From JAHCHG01 sp041394845 (GTDB lineage: Bacteria > Acidobacteriota > Blastocatellia > Pyrinomonadales > Pyrinomonadaceae), in NCBI GenBank assembly GCA_041394845.1, contig JAWKHL010000001.1, forward strand, positions 868,001-932,000: DNA of 64,000 nucleotides, read 5' to 3'. Both the position numbers and the translations under genes were made by a program. Within the stretch, counting starts at the first letter, position 1. Every line of letters starts with the position of its first letter. Positions 8,328 to 17,691 of this stretch are shown here, piece by piece. Under the pieces are notes generated by a model. That model did no database searches and was not told the DNA's origin. It saw nothing but the letters and a program-made list of their open reading frames with translations.

Positions 8328-9293
8328 GTGTTTTATTCCGACAAATTAACAAATTATCACCAATTAGTCATCCAAATCCCGACCCGGCAATTTCTTTTCG
8401 GACTGGCTTTTATTTTGATCGGATTCCTTTCCATTTACGCCCAAACCGAGATCGCCACCCAGCCCGATGAACAAACCCTGATAGTCAACGATGCCCCCGA
8501 GATGGAGGTTTATTCCTTCGGGAAAAATGTCATCATTCAAAAAGAGGCCAAAGGGGTGCTGGTCTTTGGCGGAAATGTGACGGTCGAGGGGCGGGTTACC
8601 GGCGATGTGGCCGCCATCGGCGGGACCATCATTCAAAAAAAGGACGCTTATATCGGGGGGGATGTCATCGTATTCGGGGGAACCTACCGGCCCGAAAGCC
8701 CAAATCCGTTGAGAAACGCGGAAAAAGAGACGGTGATGATCGCTATGTTCGAAGACGAGATCCGGAACTTTACCCAAAATCCGGCTCAAATTTTTTCACC
8801 TTCGTTTTCGCTTCAGTTTTTCGCCCAACGCCTCCTTTCCATGCTTTTCTGGTTTATTATTTCGATGGCCCTGACGACAATCGCTCCGGGCGCCGTCAGC
8901 CGTTCGGTCGCGCGATTTCAACTGACCTCGATAAAGGTCCTCGGGATCGGTCTGGTCGGTTTTCTCCTGACGACGATTGCGGTCGTCGGTTCCTTGAGCT
9001 TTCTGCCGAATTACGTCAGCGCGATCTTGATCCCGATGGCCTTCATCCTTTTACTTCTTTCCTACGTTTTCGGAAGGGTGGCTCTTCAAGTCAGCCTCGG
9101 AAAGCAGATTCAAAAAAGATTTTTCCCCGAAAACAAACATTCCGAAACTCTCGCCATCCTGATCGGAGTTCTTATTTGGACCGTTTTTCTCTCCCTGCCT
9201 TATCTGTGGATGGTGGGCCTTTTCGTGTTGATTTCGGCCAGCGTCGGTTTGGTGCTTACGGCCCGGTCTGAGGTCGGGTGGAAAAATACCTGA
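8328..9293 (+). CDS. bactofilin-like polymer-forming domain protein with C-terminal membrane segments
   Basis: A 321-residue membrane protein that starts at a GTG. A signal or anchor segment (about residues 20-38) precedes a short right-handed beta-helix-like part of repeated glycine-rich strands (VLVFGGNVTVEGRVTGDVAAIGGT, broken here by charged residues, then AYIGGDVIVFGGTY, about residues 75-125). This is the pattern of polymer-forming, bactofilin-like domains. Four or five transmembrane helices follow (about 165-310). The gene ends the ECF operon and is a plausible member of the envelope stress regulon. The exact role is unknown. It is distinct from soluble cytoskeletal bactofilins, which lack the transmembrane part. 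Confidence 0.7.
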   Translation: MFYSDKLTNYHQLVIQIPTRQFLFGLAFILIGFLSIYAQTEIATQPDEQTLIVNDAPEMEVYSFGKNVIIQKEAKGVLVFGGNVTVEGRVTGDVAAIGGTIIQKKDAYIGGDVIVFGGTYRPESPNPLRNAEKETVMIAMFEDEIRNFTQNPAQIFSPSFSLQFFAQRLLSMLFWFIISMALTTIAPGAVSRSVARFQLTSIKVLGIGLVGFLLTTIAVVGSLSFLPNYVSAILIPMAFILLLLSYVFGRVALQVSLGKQIQKRFFPENKHSETLAILIGVLIWTVFLSLPYLWMVGLFVLISASVGLVLTARSEVGWKNT

Positions 9294-9457
9294 AACTCTT
9301 TCTTTTTTCTTTTCAATATCCGCTTCCAAACAAAAAATCCCCTCCCCAACAAATTCATCTTTATAGAAAATTTTCAAGTTTATAGAAAATAATAAATCCA
9401 GTTTTTTCTAATATTTGCAAAAAAACGGGAAAGCCTGGACAAACCCTTAAAAATACC

Positions 9458-9485
9458 TTGACAAAAAACAAAATGGGTCTATACT
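9458..9485 (+). promoter_or_regulatory. sigma-70 type promoter, near consensus
   Basis: TTGACA (9458-9463), a 16-bp spacer, and TATACT (9480-9485). Transcription should start near 9492. The nearest gene downstream starts 630 bp further on, and a terminator intervenes at 9683-9715. Confidence 0.65.
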
Positions 9486-9491
9486 CTTCCT

Positions 9492-9715
9492 CATTCGTTT
9501 CTAAAATCATCTCAAATTCCGGTGTCTTTCCGTAGTAACGCTGGAATATTAATCTGAATGAAGATCATAAATTTGGCTTTATCCTATGGGGAGAATGTTC
9601 AAGGAAAACAACTCCCGATTAAAGTGAATTTGTCCGTGTTTGAAATTTCAAATACGAACAGTTGATGTTTTTCCCGAATCGTCCCGGTTTGATTTTCAAC
9701 CGGGCGTTTGTTTTT
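9492..9715 (+). ncRNA. candidate small RNA of about 220 nt
   Basis: Bounded by the near-consensus promoter at 9458-9485 and the intrinsic terminator at 9683-9715, with no open frame of useful length. Internal hairpins: a GGGAG/CTCCC stem (9589-9616) and a 22-nt palindrome (9635-9656, arms pairing around AAAT). No known small-RNA family was recognised. It does not look like SRP RNA, tmRNA or RNase P RNA. An alternative is a long leader with an attenuator. Confidence 0.4.
9683..9715 (+). terminator. intrinsic terminator of the candidate small RNA
   Basis: CCCGGTT (9683-9689) pairs with AACCGGG (9698-9704), followed by a T-rich run (CGTTTGTTTTT) to 9715. Confidence 0.6.
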
Positions 9716-10007
9716 GAGTGATAAGGTATTTCTCAAAAAGGAAACCGATACTCCGAAGGATTTATTCTTAAGCCAAAAATTTGGCCAAGGTGAAAACATT
9801 TTGAAGGAAGAAAAGGTTTTTTCAAAAAACACCTCAGGTAACCCGGTGTAACGGGTGAAAAAACAAACATTTTTGTTTGGCGGAATATTCAAACCTTTTC
9901 CGATTAAATAGAATAAGCTGATTCAAAAAAACTCAGCCAAATTCCAACCAAAATTGAATAAACGAAAAAAACGGGTTTGGTTTTTCAATGCCCAGAGAAA
10001 ACTGAAA

Positions 10008-10076
10008 CCGGCGGCAAATTGGGTAATTTGGTGCAAGGCCCGAGTTGTATTTCCGGGCCCAAAGCGCTTTTGCCGG
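10008..10076 (+). promoter_or_regulatory. three-stem leader element, possible riboswitch
   Basis: An outer stem CCGGC (10008-10012)/GCCGG (10072-10076) encloses hairpin A (CAAATT/AATTTG, 10015-10030, loop GGGT) and hairpin B (GGCCCG/CGGGCC, 10037-10059). Between hairpin B and the outer stem is the palindrome AAAGCGCTTT. The GGCAAA and TGCAAGGCC segments recall the junction of c-di-GMP-I (GEMM) riboswitches, but the match is loose and the tetraloop receptor is not evident. It ends 45 bp before the start codon of the giant secreted protein. Confidence 0.35.
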
Positions 10077-10121
10077 AGGAAAGTTGAAAAGCTTTAGAAA
10101 TCAGGAGATTAAAGAAAGAAA

Positions 10122-13100
10122 ATGTTAAAGAGATATCGTTCATTGCGTTTTATTTTTGCCTCAATAGCGGTTGTGGCAATTACGGGTTTTTCATTGGCTT
10201 TGAATTACAGGGGTTTGAAGGTTTTTGGAACCTTTGACGCCCGGGCCGAAGAAAATGCGGTTTCTCAGGCCGAATATCAACCGACATTGACTCCCGGAAC
10301 CTGCGACACGGCCGGACCGATCGAGGTCGAATCTTCGGGTGGAACCACACTGCCGACGGCTTATGCAACCCTGAAGGATGCGTTTGATGCGGTCAACGCC
10401 GGAACCCACACGGGATCCATAAGTGTCGAGGTTTGCGTCGACACGGTCGAAACCGCCACCGCTTCTCTGGATGCCAGCGGAGCCACAACCGCCAGTTACA
10501 CCGATCTGACCATTCGACCGGTCGGCGGGGCGAGAACCATCGAGGGCTCGCTAACCGGGGCCATTATCAAATTGAACGGTGCCGACAACGTCCTCATCGA
10601 CGGCCGGCAGGACGGTACGGGATCGGCCAGAGATCTGTCGGTAAAAAACAACAGCAATTCGACGGGGTCGGCCGCCATCTGGCTGAGCAGTTTGGGGGCG
10701 GACGCCGGGGCGACAAACAACATTATCCGAAATCTGGAGTTAGCCTGCGGCCCTTCAAACGGGAACTCGAGCTCGACTTTCGGCATAATCATGAGCGGTA
10801 CTTCGATCAGCACCACCAATAACGGTGCGGATAATGACAATAACCAGTTTCTTTTTAACCGAATCATAAGCGCCCGTTACGGGATCGTAACCAGAGGCGT
10901 TACAACCAACAATAACATCTCGCCGGTCGTCACCGACAACATCATCGGGCCGGATGGTTTCGGGCCGGATGAGATCAGTAAAACGGCCATCCTGATGCAG
11001 GCCGACACGGGCGCCACCGTTTCTCGAAACCAGATCCAGTTCATTGGCGGCGATCTGGGGAATTCCACTTCGGGGGCCGATCGGGTCGGAATCGCCATCG
11101 GTTCCGAAAGCTGGTCAACAACCGCCTCCACCACCATAACTTCGGGCGATTACACCGTCACCAACAACATCATTCACGATGTGGTCGAGGAAAGGACATT
11201 TTCGGCGGTTGGGATCTTACTTGCCACGACCAGAAGCGGATCACCGACCAACAATCTGGTGGCCAACAATTTTATTTATAACGTTCGGGCCAACGGGACT
11301 TCGGGAGATCAGGTTACGGGAATCGGGATCGCCGGGGGAAATGCGGATCGGATCGTTTTCAATTCGATCAGTCTGACCGGAGACATGGATCCGGGGAGCG
11401 CCTCGGCATCAACCACCTTCGGTAACGCCATTCGGATTCCGGGGGCGAACGGAAGCAACAACGCGGATTTTACGGTAATGAACAACAGCATTTTTGTTGA
11501 CGCCTCCAGTTCGAGCACGGCCGCCAACCGTTATTACGCCATCACTCTCAACGGCGCGGGTTACCTTTTCGGCGCCGGCGGATTGAATTACAACAATTAT
11601 TACATCAACACTTCAAATTCTCAGGTCCAGACCGGCGGACTCGGAACCAACACGGGGAGTTCGATCACCAACCAATTCGCGGCCTTGGCCGATTGGCAGG
11701 CGGCTTTAACTGCGCCTCAGGACGCCAATTCGATTCAGTCGGATCCGTTTTACAGTTCGGCTTCGGGGGATTTGCACATCAATTCCTTATCCCCCAATAT
11801 CGATGCCGGAACGGCCATAACGGGGATCACAACCGACATTGACGATCAGGCCCGACCGAACGGCGTAAACCCGGATATCGGCGCCGATGAATTTTATCCG
11901 GCTCCCGGTGAATTGCAGTTCAGCCCGACATCTTACGTCGGGAACGAGGGAAACAACGTCATGCTCAGCGTCGGCCGGACGATGGGAACCAGCGGAACCG
12001 TAACTGTGGACGTTTCTTTGACCGACGGAACGGCTGTCGGCGGGGCGACCTGCGGTGTGGGAGTCGATTATGTCAACCCCGGAACGCAGACCCTGACCTT
12101 CAACGATAACGAGGCGAATCAAACTCTGGCGGTAATGCTTTGTTCGGATACGGATTTCGATCCGGGCGAGATGTTTTCGGCCGCACTTTCCAATCCGACC
12201 GGCGGCGCTTCAATCGGGGCAAACAGTTCGGCGACGGTTGCGATCTCAGATATCGCCCCGCCGTTTAACGGAACCGTCAACGTCGGAACAGGAGAAAACT
12301 ATACCTCCTTGACCAATCCGGGCGGAGTTTTCGAGGCGATCAACAATTCGGGAGCTGCCGGAAACATCGTCATCAACATAACTTCCGATCTTACGGGAGA
12401 AACCGGCGTCGTTCCCCTTAATGAGATCGGTGGCGGATTCACCCTAACAATCAAACCCGAAGGCGCGCCGCGGGTCATCAGCGGTACGGCGGCCACCGCC
12501 TTGATCAAATTGTCCGGCGCCGACGATGTTACTGTTGACGGTTCGATGAGCGGCGGAACGGACCGGAGCTTGACCATCAGCAACAGCGGAACCGGAGCCC
12601 TGATCTGGGTTGCCACCAACGCCACCTCCGGCGCGGAAAACAATACGATCAAGAATTGCATAATGACCGGACCGGGCGGTTTTGCCGGGCAGGGGGTCAT
12701 CGCCGGTAGCGGCGGAACCTTTGGCGGAGCGGCGGAGTTTCCGAACTCCAACAACACGATCCGAAACAATGCCATCAGCCGGGTTCAAAATGCCGCTTTC
12801 ATAAGCGGAAACTCGACCACGCCGGATCAAAACTGGACGATCACGAAAAATGAGGTCGGATCCGCAACGGCTGCCGATAAGCTTTCTTTCCGAGGGTTTT
12901 TCATAGGCAACGCGGATAATTTCCAGATCACGGAAAATATTATCAGCGGCATCAACTCATCGACCGGAACTAGTTCGACGATGAGCGGTATTCAGATCAA
13001 CGGTTTGATCAACGGCGGCCTAATCGCCCGCAACGAGATCAAGGACATCCGCCAGAACAACACCGTGGGCTGGGGAAGCAACGGGGTTTTCCTGACCGCC

Positions 13101-16100
13101 ACCAGCACGGCCTCCAATTTGACCATCGCCAACAACCTCATCTCGGACATCGCTTCTCAAGGCTTTAACGGTTCGACGGCGACCGACAACGGTTACGGCA
13201 TCATGATTAGTACCGGGAGCGGCTACAACATCTATTTCAACACGGTCAATATGAACACCGATCAGGTGGCAACCGGGAGTATCACGGCCGCGGTCAACAT
13301 TGCGGCCGCGGTTACGACGGCGGGAGGCGTTGATCTCAGGAACAATATTCTGGCCAACACCCAAACGGTTGGAACCAGATATGGTGTCTTCGACGCTTCG
13401 ACGGCCGGGGCGGCGATCTTCTCGACCATCGACCGCAACGACTATTTTGCCCAGAACGTCGGGTTTTTGACTTCGGCTCAGGCCACTCTGCCGGAATGGC
13501 AGGCGGCCACGATGCAGGATGCCAACTCGCTGGCCGTCGATCCGGTTTTCGTCTCGGCGACCGATTTGCACATTCAGATGGGAAGCCCGATGATCGGGGC
13601 CGGGGTCGCCATACCCGCGATCACGGACGATTTTGACGGCGACCCGCGGCCGGCAATGAATCCGGCCATCGGGGCGGATGAGATATTGCCGCAAACTCTG
13701 GAATTCTCCTCGGTAACTTACGGTGGTGACGAAGGCAATATGGTTACCGTTACCGTCAACCGAACCAACGGCGCAACCGGAACGGTTACGGTCGATTACA
13801 CTTTGACTGACGGAACTGCCACCGGCGGAGCCTCCTGCGGACCGGGTGTGGATTACGTCAATCCCGGCGCTCAGACCCTTTCCTTTGGGGATACGGTCAC
13901 GACCCAGACATTTGACGTAATGCTTTGTTCTGATACCGATGTCGATCCGGATGAAACGGTCAATCTGACCCTTTCAAATCCGACCGGAGGAGCGGTCATC
14001 GGTGCCAATAATCCGGCAACTCTGACCATAACGGATGTTCCGGTGACATTTAACGGAAGTTACGACGTCGGACCGGGGCAAACCTACACTTCTTTGACAA
14101 ATTCAGGCGGTATTTTTGAGGCGATCAACACGCAGGGAGCTTCGGGAAATATCATCATCAACATCACTTCCGATCTGGCCAACGAGGACGGTTCGGTGGC
14201 ATTGAACGAAATCCCGGGCGGTTTCAGCGTATTGATCCGACCGGCCGGCGGAAGCAGCTCAATTGCCGGAACGGGATTAACGGTTTCCGGAAGCAGTACG
14301 GTCGGAATAATCAGGCTCAACGGCGCGGACAATGTTACGATTGACGGTTCGTTCAACGGGGACACGGCGGCTGATGTGGTCGGCGGCGATCCGTCGATCC
14401 GGAATCTGACGATCCAGAACACCAACGCGGCGGCAACGGGCGGGGCGGTCGTCGTACTCAATTCCGGAACTGCCGGGGCTCAAAACAATACGATCAAAAA
14501 CGTCAACATCTCGGGTCAGGATCCGGTTCAGACCTTGATCGGCATCGCCATCGGCGGGGCAACGGTCGGGGCTTCCGGGGCCGATAACGACAACAACCGC
14601 GTGGAAAACTGCAGTTTCCGCAAATCCTTCATCGGAATTTATAACGCGGGAACCAGCGCCGCCAATCCGAACACGGGAACGGTCATCACCAAAAACGATC
14701 TGACCGGAACCGGAACCGAAAGATTGCGTCGGGCGGGAATGTTGTTCTTCAACCACGACGGCCTGATGGTTTCGCTCAACAGCATCGGCGGGATCGACAC
14801 CAGCGAAAGTCTGGACGCCTACGGCATCGGTCTCGGCATCCAGAATTCCACGGCAACGACGACAACCGCGGGCGGAATCATTAATTCGACCGTAACCCGG
14901 AACAAGATCAGCGGAATCGTCAGTTCCAGCACCGTCGGATTCTCGGCTTTCGGAATCGGCGTGGCCGGAGGAACGGGCGGAGCCAACACGATCTCCAACA
15001 ATATGGTCTCGGGAGTTACGGCTCCTTCGACCTCCCCGGATCTGGTTGCCGGCATTTTCGTCGCAGGAACGACCGGTTCCGACACACGGATCTACCATAA
15101 CTCGATCGCCCTGACCGGTGATCGCGGGGCGGTGGCCAATCAGATCGGAAGTTACGGAATTGCCATAACCGGAGCGACTCCGGTGGTCGAGTTGAAGAAC
15201 AACATCTTCTTCAACACCCAAACCTCGGGCGGGGGCGCCAATGCCCGCACCTATGCCATCGGTATGGTTGCCTCGACCTTTGCCAATTTCAATTCCGATT
15301 TCAACGACTTTTTCGCCAGCGGCGCCAACGCCTCGTTCTTCAGGACCGGGTCGCTTTCAACCACCGGCGGAACCCAACACCCCAATCTGGCGGCGTTCCA
15401 GGCGGCGACTTCCACCGATGCCAATTCGCAGGAAGTTGATCCCCTCTACGTCAATTCCGTAAATGACCTTCATCTACAGCAATCCAGCCCGGTGGCCGAT
15501 GACGGAACTCCGATCCCGACCGTTACGGTGGATATCGACGGAGATGCCCGATCGATGGTCGCACCGGAAATCGGTGCGGACGAATTGGTGGCTCCGGCCG
15601 GAGGAGTGCTGGCGCTCAGTTCGGCCGCTTACACCGGGGGCGAATCGGACGCAACGCTGACCGTTACGGTCAACCGGACGGGAGGAACCGCCGGAGCCGT
15701 TTCGGTTGATTATTCTTTGACCGATTCGACCGCAACCGGCGGTGCGACCTGTTCGATGGGCGTCGATTACGTCAACACCGGTGGAACGGTCAATTTTGCC
15801 GACGGCGAGGCGATGCAAACCTTCAATGTAACGATTTGTCCCGACGCGGTTGATGAGCCGGATGAAACGTTTGACATTGCGCTTTCCAACCCGACCGGCG
15901 GAGCCGTTTTAGGGACTCCGGCAAATGCGGTGGCAACGATTACGGACGATGATGCCGCCCCGTCGATTTCGGTTGACGATGTTTCGCAAAACGAGGGAAA
16001 TACCGGAACGACAACTTTCACCTTCACCGTTTCGTTGTCGGCCCCGAGCGGACAAACCGTTATGGTCGATTACCAAACGGCCGATAATACCGCCACGACG

Positions 16101-17498
16101 GCCGATAACGATTACGTCGGCATCGGACAGACTACCCTGACCTTTAATCCGGGTGAGGTGAGTAAAACCGTGGATGTGACGGTCAACGGTGATATGACGG
16201 TCGAACCGGACGAAACCTTCTTCGTCAATTTGAGCAATCCGGTCAACGCCACCTTCGGAGACAATCAGGGATTGGGAACCATCATTAATGATGATTTCCC
16301 GCCCCAGGGAACTCTTTCGGTGGACAATGTTCGGATCCAGGAGGGAGACTCCGGAACCTCGGTCGCCACCTTTACCGTCACCTTTACGCCGAGTCCGACC
16401 AACAACGGAGTCCTTCCGGTTGTTTCGGTTGATTACTCCACCGCGGACGGAACCGCCTTGGCCGGAAGCGATTACATGGCGGCCAGCGGTAATCTTGTCT
16501 TCGGATCGGCGCCGTTGGGAAATGGGAACACCCAGACCATCAACGTGACGATCAACGGTGATACAACCAAGGAGCAGAACGAAACCTTCTTCGTCAATCT
16601 GAGCAATCCGGTCAATGCGACAATTTCGGATGGTCAGGGCGCCGGCATCATCGTCGATCGCGATCGGGCCTATGTCAGTGATTTTGACAACGATCGGAAG
16701 AGCGATTTTACGGTCTTCCGGCCCTCGACCAATGTCTGGTACATTTTCCAGAGCACCAACAACATTCCCAAGATCACTCCGCTCGGTCAGGCCGGAGACA
16801 TTCCGGTTCCGGGGGATTACGATGGCGATGGAATCAGCGATGTCGCGGTCTTCCGGCCCGCGGAGGGCAACTGGTATATTCTGCAAAGTCAGGGTAAATC
16901 CCTAAGGATGGTTAACTGGGGGCTGGCGGGCGACAAGCCCGTGCAGGGCGATTACGACGGCGACGGCAAGACCGATCTGGCCGTTTTCCGCCCATCCGAA
17001 GGCGTCTGGTACATCTTCCGGAGTTCGGACGACACCCCGGTCATCGCCCAATTCGGGCTGGGAACCGACATTCCGGTAACCGGCGATTTTGACGGTGATT
17101 TCAAGAACGATCTGATCGTCTTCCGCGACGGCGTCTGGTACGTTTTCCAAAGCGCCAGCGGGTCGGTCGCCATCGCCAACTGGGGAATCGCCGGGGATAA
17201 ACCGGTTTCGGGAGATTTCGACGGCGACGGAAGAACCGATCATGCGGTTTACCGGGACGGTGTCTGGTGGATCTTTTACAGCCTGGACGGCAACTTCAGC
17301 GCAATAAACTGGGGATTGCCGACCGACATTCCGGTTCCGGCCGATTACGACGGCGACGGAACAACGGATGTGGCCGTCTTCAGACCTTCGGAAGGAAACT
17401 GGTATGTTCTGAGGAGTTCCGATTCCTCATTGAGCGTTATCAAATGGGGAACCGACGGCGATGTTCCGGCTCCGGCTGCTTACTCTCCTCAGCAGTAG
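10122..17498 (+). CDS. giant secreted protein: beta-helix, Calx-beta and VCBS/FG-GAP modules
   Basis: A 2458-residue secreted protein, possibly an adhesin or other cell-surface protein. An N-terminal signal-like segment (about residues 8-30) follows basic residues. Three similar modules come next (about 60-715, 715-1305, 1306-1940). Each has a parallel beta-helix-like stretch rich in Asn/Gly/Thr (for example NTIKN and NNILANTQT turns) ending in an IGADE motif, then a Calx-beta domain (EGN..VTVDxSLTDGTA, then GVDYVNP and LSNPTGGA). Two further Calx-beta domains follow (about 1945-2060 and 2063-2181), then six VCBS/FG-GAP repeats (about 2182-2458) of the form DYDGDG.TD.AVFRP....WY, with DxDxDG calcium-binding loops. 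No PEP-CTERM, LPXTG or type IX sorting signal is visible. The start ATG has AGGAG 14 bp upstream. Function is not known; calcium-dependent folding is expected from the domains. Confidence 0.85.
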   Translation: MLKRYRSLRFIFASIAVVAITGFSLALNYRGLKVFGTFDARAEENAVSQAEYQPTLTPGTCDTAGPIEVESSGGTTLPTAYATLKDAFDAVNAGTHTGSISVEVCVDTVETATASLDASGATTASYTDLTIRPVGGARTIEGSLTGAIIKLNGADNVLIDGRQDGTGSARDLSVKNNSNSTGSAAIWLSSLGADAGATNNIIRNLELACGPSNGNSSSTFGIIMSGTSISTTNNGADNDNNQFLFNRIISARYGIVTRGVTTNNNISPVVTDNIIGPDGFGPDEISKTAILMQADTGATVSRNQIQFIGGDLGNSTSGADRVGIAIGSESWSTTASTTITSGDYTVTNNIIHDVVEERTFSAVGILLATTRSGSPTNNLVANNFIYNVRANGTSGDQVTGIGIAGGNADRIVFNSISLTGDMDPGSASASTTFGNAIRIPGANGSNNADFTVMNNSIFVDASSSSTAANRYYAITLNGAGYLFGAGGLNYNNYYINTSNSQVQTGGLGTNTGSSITNQFAALADWQAALTAPQDANSIQSDPFYSSASGDLHINSLSPNIDAGTAITGITTDIDDQARPNGVNPDIGADEFYPAPGELQFSPTSYVGNEGNNVMLSVGRTMGTSGTVTVDVSLTDGTAVGGATCGVGVDYVNPGTQTLTFNDNEANQTLAVMLCSDTDFDPGEMFSAALSNPTGGASIGANSSATVAISDIAPPFNGTVNVGTGENYTSLTNPGGVFEAINNSGAAGNIVINITSDLTGETGVVPLNEIGGGFTLTIKPEGAPRVISGTAATALIKLSGADDVTVDGSMSGGTDRSLTISNSGTGALIWVATNATSGAENNTIKNCIMTGPGGFAGQGVIAGSGGTFGGAAEFPNSNNTIRNNAISRVQNAAFISGNSTTPDQNWTITKNEVGSATAADKLSFRGFFIGNADNFQITENIISGINSSTGTSSTMSGIQINGLINGGLIARNEIKDIRQNNTVGWGSNGVFLTATSTASNLTIANNLISDIASQGFNGSTATDNGYGIMISTGSGYNIYFNTVNMNTDQVATGSITAAVNIAAAVTTAGGVDLRNNILANTQTVGTRYGVFDASTAGAAIFSTIDRNDYFAQNVGFLTSAQATLPEWQAATMQDANSLAVDPVFVSATDLHIQMGSPMIGAGVAIPAITDDFDGDPRPAMNPAIGADEILPQTLEFSSVTYGGDEGNMVTVTVNRTNGATGTVTVDYTLTDGTATGGASCGPGVDYVNPGAQTLSFGDTVTTQTFDVMLCSDTDVDPDETVNLTLSNPTGGAVIGANNPATLTITDVPVTFNGSYDVGPGQTYTSLTNSGGIFEAINTQGASGNIIINITSDLANEDGSVALNEIPGGFSVLIRPAGGSSSIAGTGLTVSGSSTVGIIRLNGADNVTIDGSFNGDTAADVVGGDPSIRNLTIQNTNAAATGGAVVVLNSGTAGAQNNTIKNVNISGQDPVQTLIGIAIGGATVGASGADNDNNRVENCSFRKSFIGIYNAGTSAANPNTGTVITKNDLTGTGTERLRRAGMLFFNHDGLMVSLNSIGGIDTSESLDAYGIGLGIQNSTATTTTAGGIINSTVTRNKISGIVSSSTVGFSAFGIGVAGGTGGANTISNNMVSGVTAPSTSPDLVAGIFVAGTTGSDTRIYHNSIALTGDRGAVANQIGSYGIAITGATPVVELKNNIFFNTQTSGGGANARTYAIGMVASTFANFNSDFNDFFASGANASFFRTGSLSTTGGTQHPNLAAFQAATSTDANSQEVDPLYVNSVNDLHLQQSSPVADDGTPIPTVTVDIDGDARSMVAPEIGADELVAPAGGVLALSSAAYTGGESDATLTVTVNRTGGTAGAVSVDYSLTDSTATGGATCSMGVDYVNTGGTVNFADGEAMQTFNVTICPDAVDEPDETFDIALSNPTGGAVLGTPANAVATITDDDAAPSISVDDVSQNEGNTGTTTFTFTVSLSAPSGQTVMVDYQTADNTATTADNDYVGIGQTTLTFNPGEVSKTVDVTVNGDMTVEPDETFFVNLSNPVNATFGDNQGLGTIINDDFPPQGTLSVDNVRIQEGDSGTSVATFTVTFTPSPTNNGVLPVVSVDYSTADGTALAGSDYMAASGNLVFGSAPLGNGNTQTINVTINGDTTKEQNETFFVNLSNPVNATISDGQGAGIIVDRDRAYVSDFDNDRKSDFTVFRPSTNVWYIFQSTNNIPKITPLGQAGDIPVPGDYDGDGISDVAVFRPAEGNWYILQSQGKSLRMVNWGLAGDKPVQGDYDGDGKTDLAVFRPSEGVWYIFRSSDDTPVIAQFGLGTDIPVTGDFDGDFKNDLIVFRDGVWYVFQSASGSVAIANWGIAGDKPVSGDFDGDGRTDHAVYRDGVWWIFYSLDGNFSAINWGLPTDIPVPADYDGDGTTDVAVFRPSEGNWYVLRSSDSSLSVIKWGTDGDVPAPAAYSPQQ

Positions 17499-17564
17499 GA
17501 GGGAACATCCCATTCTAGCGGGTTTCGGCTTTTGACTCTTTTCGGGGGGCGGGCCGATAAAAAG

Positions 17565-17602
17565 GAGTAGCAAATCCGTTCCGGATCGCTACTCTTTTTT
17601 TC
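17565..17602 (+). terminator. terminator of the giant gene
   Basis: GAGTAGC (17565-17571) pairs with GCTACTC (17588-17594), with an inner ATCCG/CGGAT stem, followed by eight T (17595-17602). Confidence 0.88.
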
Positions 17603-17605
17603 GTA

Positions 17606-17646
17606 AAAAAAAATCGGAAACGAACTTGCTTAAGGTCCGTTTCCGT
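17606..17646 (-). terminator. terminator of rpsT
   Basis: On the minus strand CGGAAACG (17646-17639) pairs with CGTTTCCG (17623-17616), followed by a run of T (A run at 17606-17614 on the plus strand). It lies 45 bp after the rpsT stop and forms a back-to-back pair with the terminator of the giant gene. Confidence 0.75.
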
Positions 17647-17691
17647 TCTATTCAAAGGAGAAAAATTATGAAGTATGAGGTGAAAAAAAAC

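Larger units (their letters stand above)
9294..10121 (+). other. 828-bp non-coding region with promoter, terminator and structured leader
   Basis: No credible gene is present; the one longer antisense frame (9599-9892) has no family signal. The region holds a near-consensus promoter at 9458, a terminator at 9683-9715, small hairpins at 9588-9616, 9635-9656, 9841-9856 and 9861-9878, and a three-stem element at 10008-10076 just before the giant gene. Confidence 0.7.

Noticed and set aside
10191..16886. Many long antisense and alternate frames inside the giant gene, up to 325 codons
   Set aside because: They arise from the repetitive, codon-biased Calx-beta, beta-helix and VCBS coding sequence; they show no family motifs, no ribosome-binding sites, and overlap a clearly real frame.
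16666..17460. Direct repeats spaced about 130-150 bp that might suggest a CRISPR-like array
   Set aside because: They are in-frame DNA repeats encoding the DYDGDG VCBS loops; copies vary and spacers are coding.
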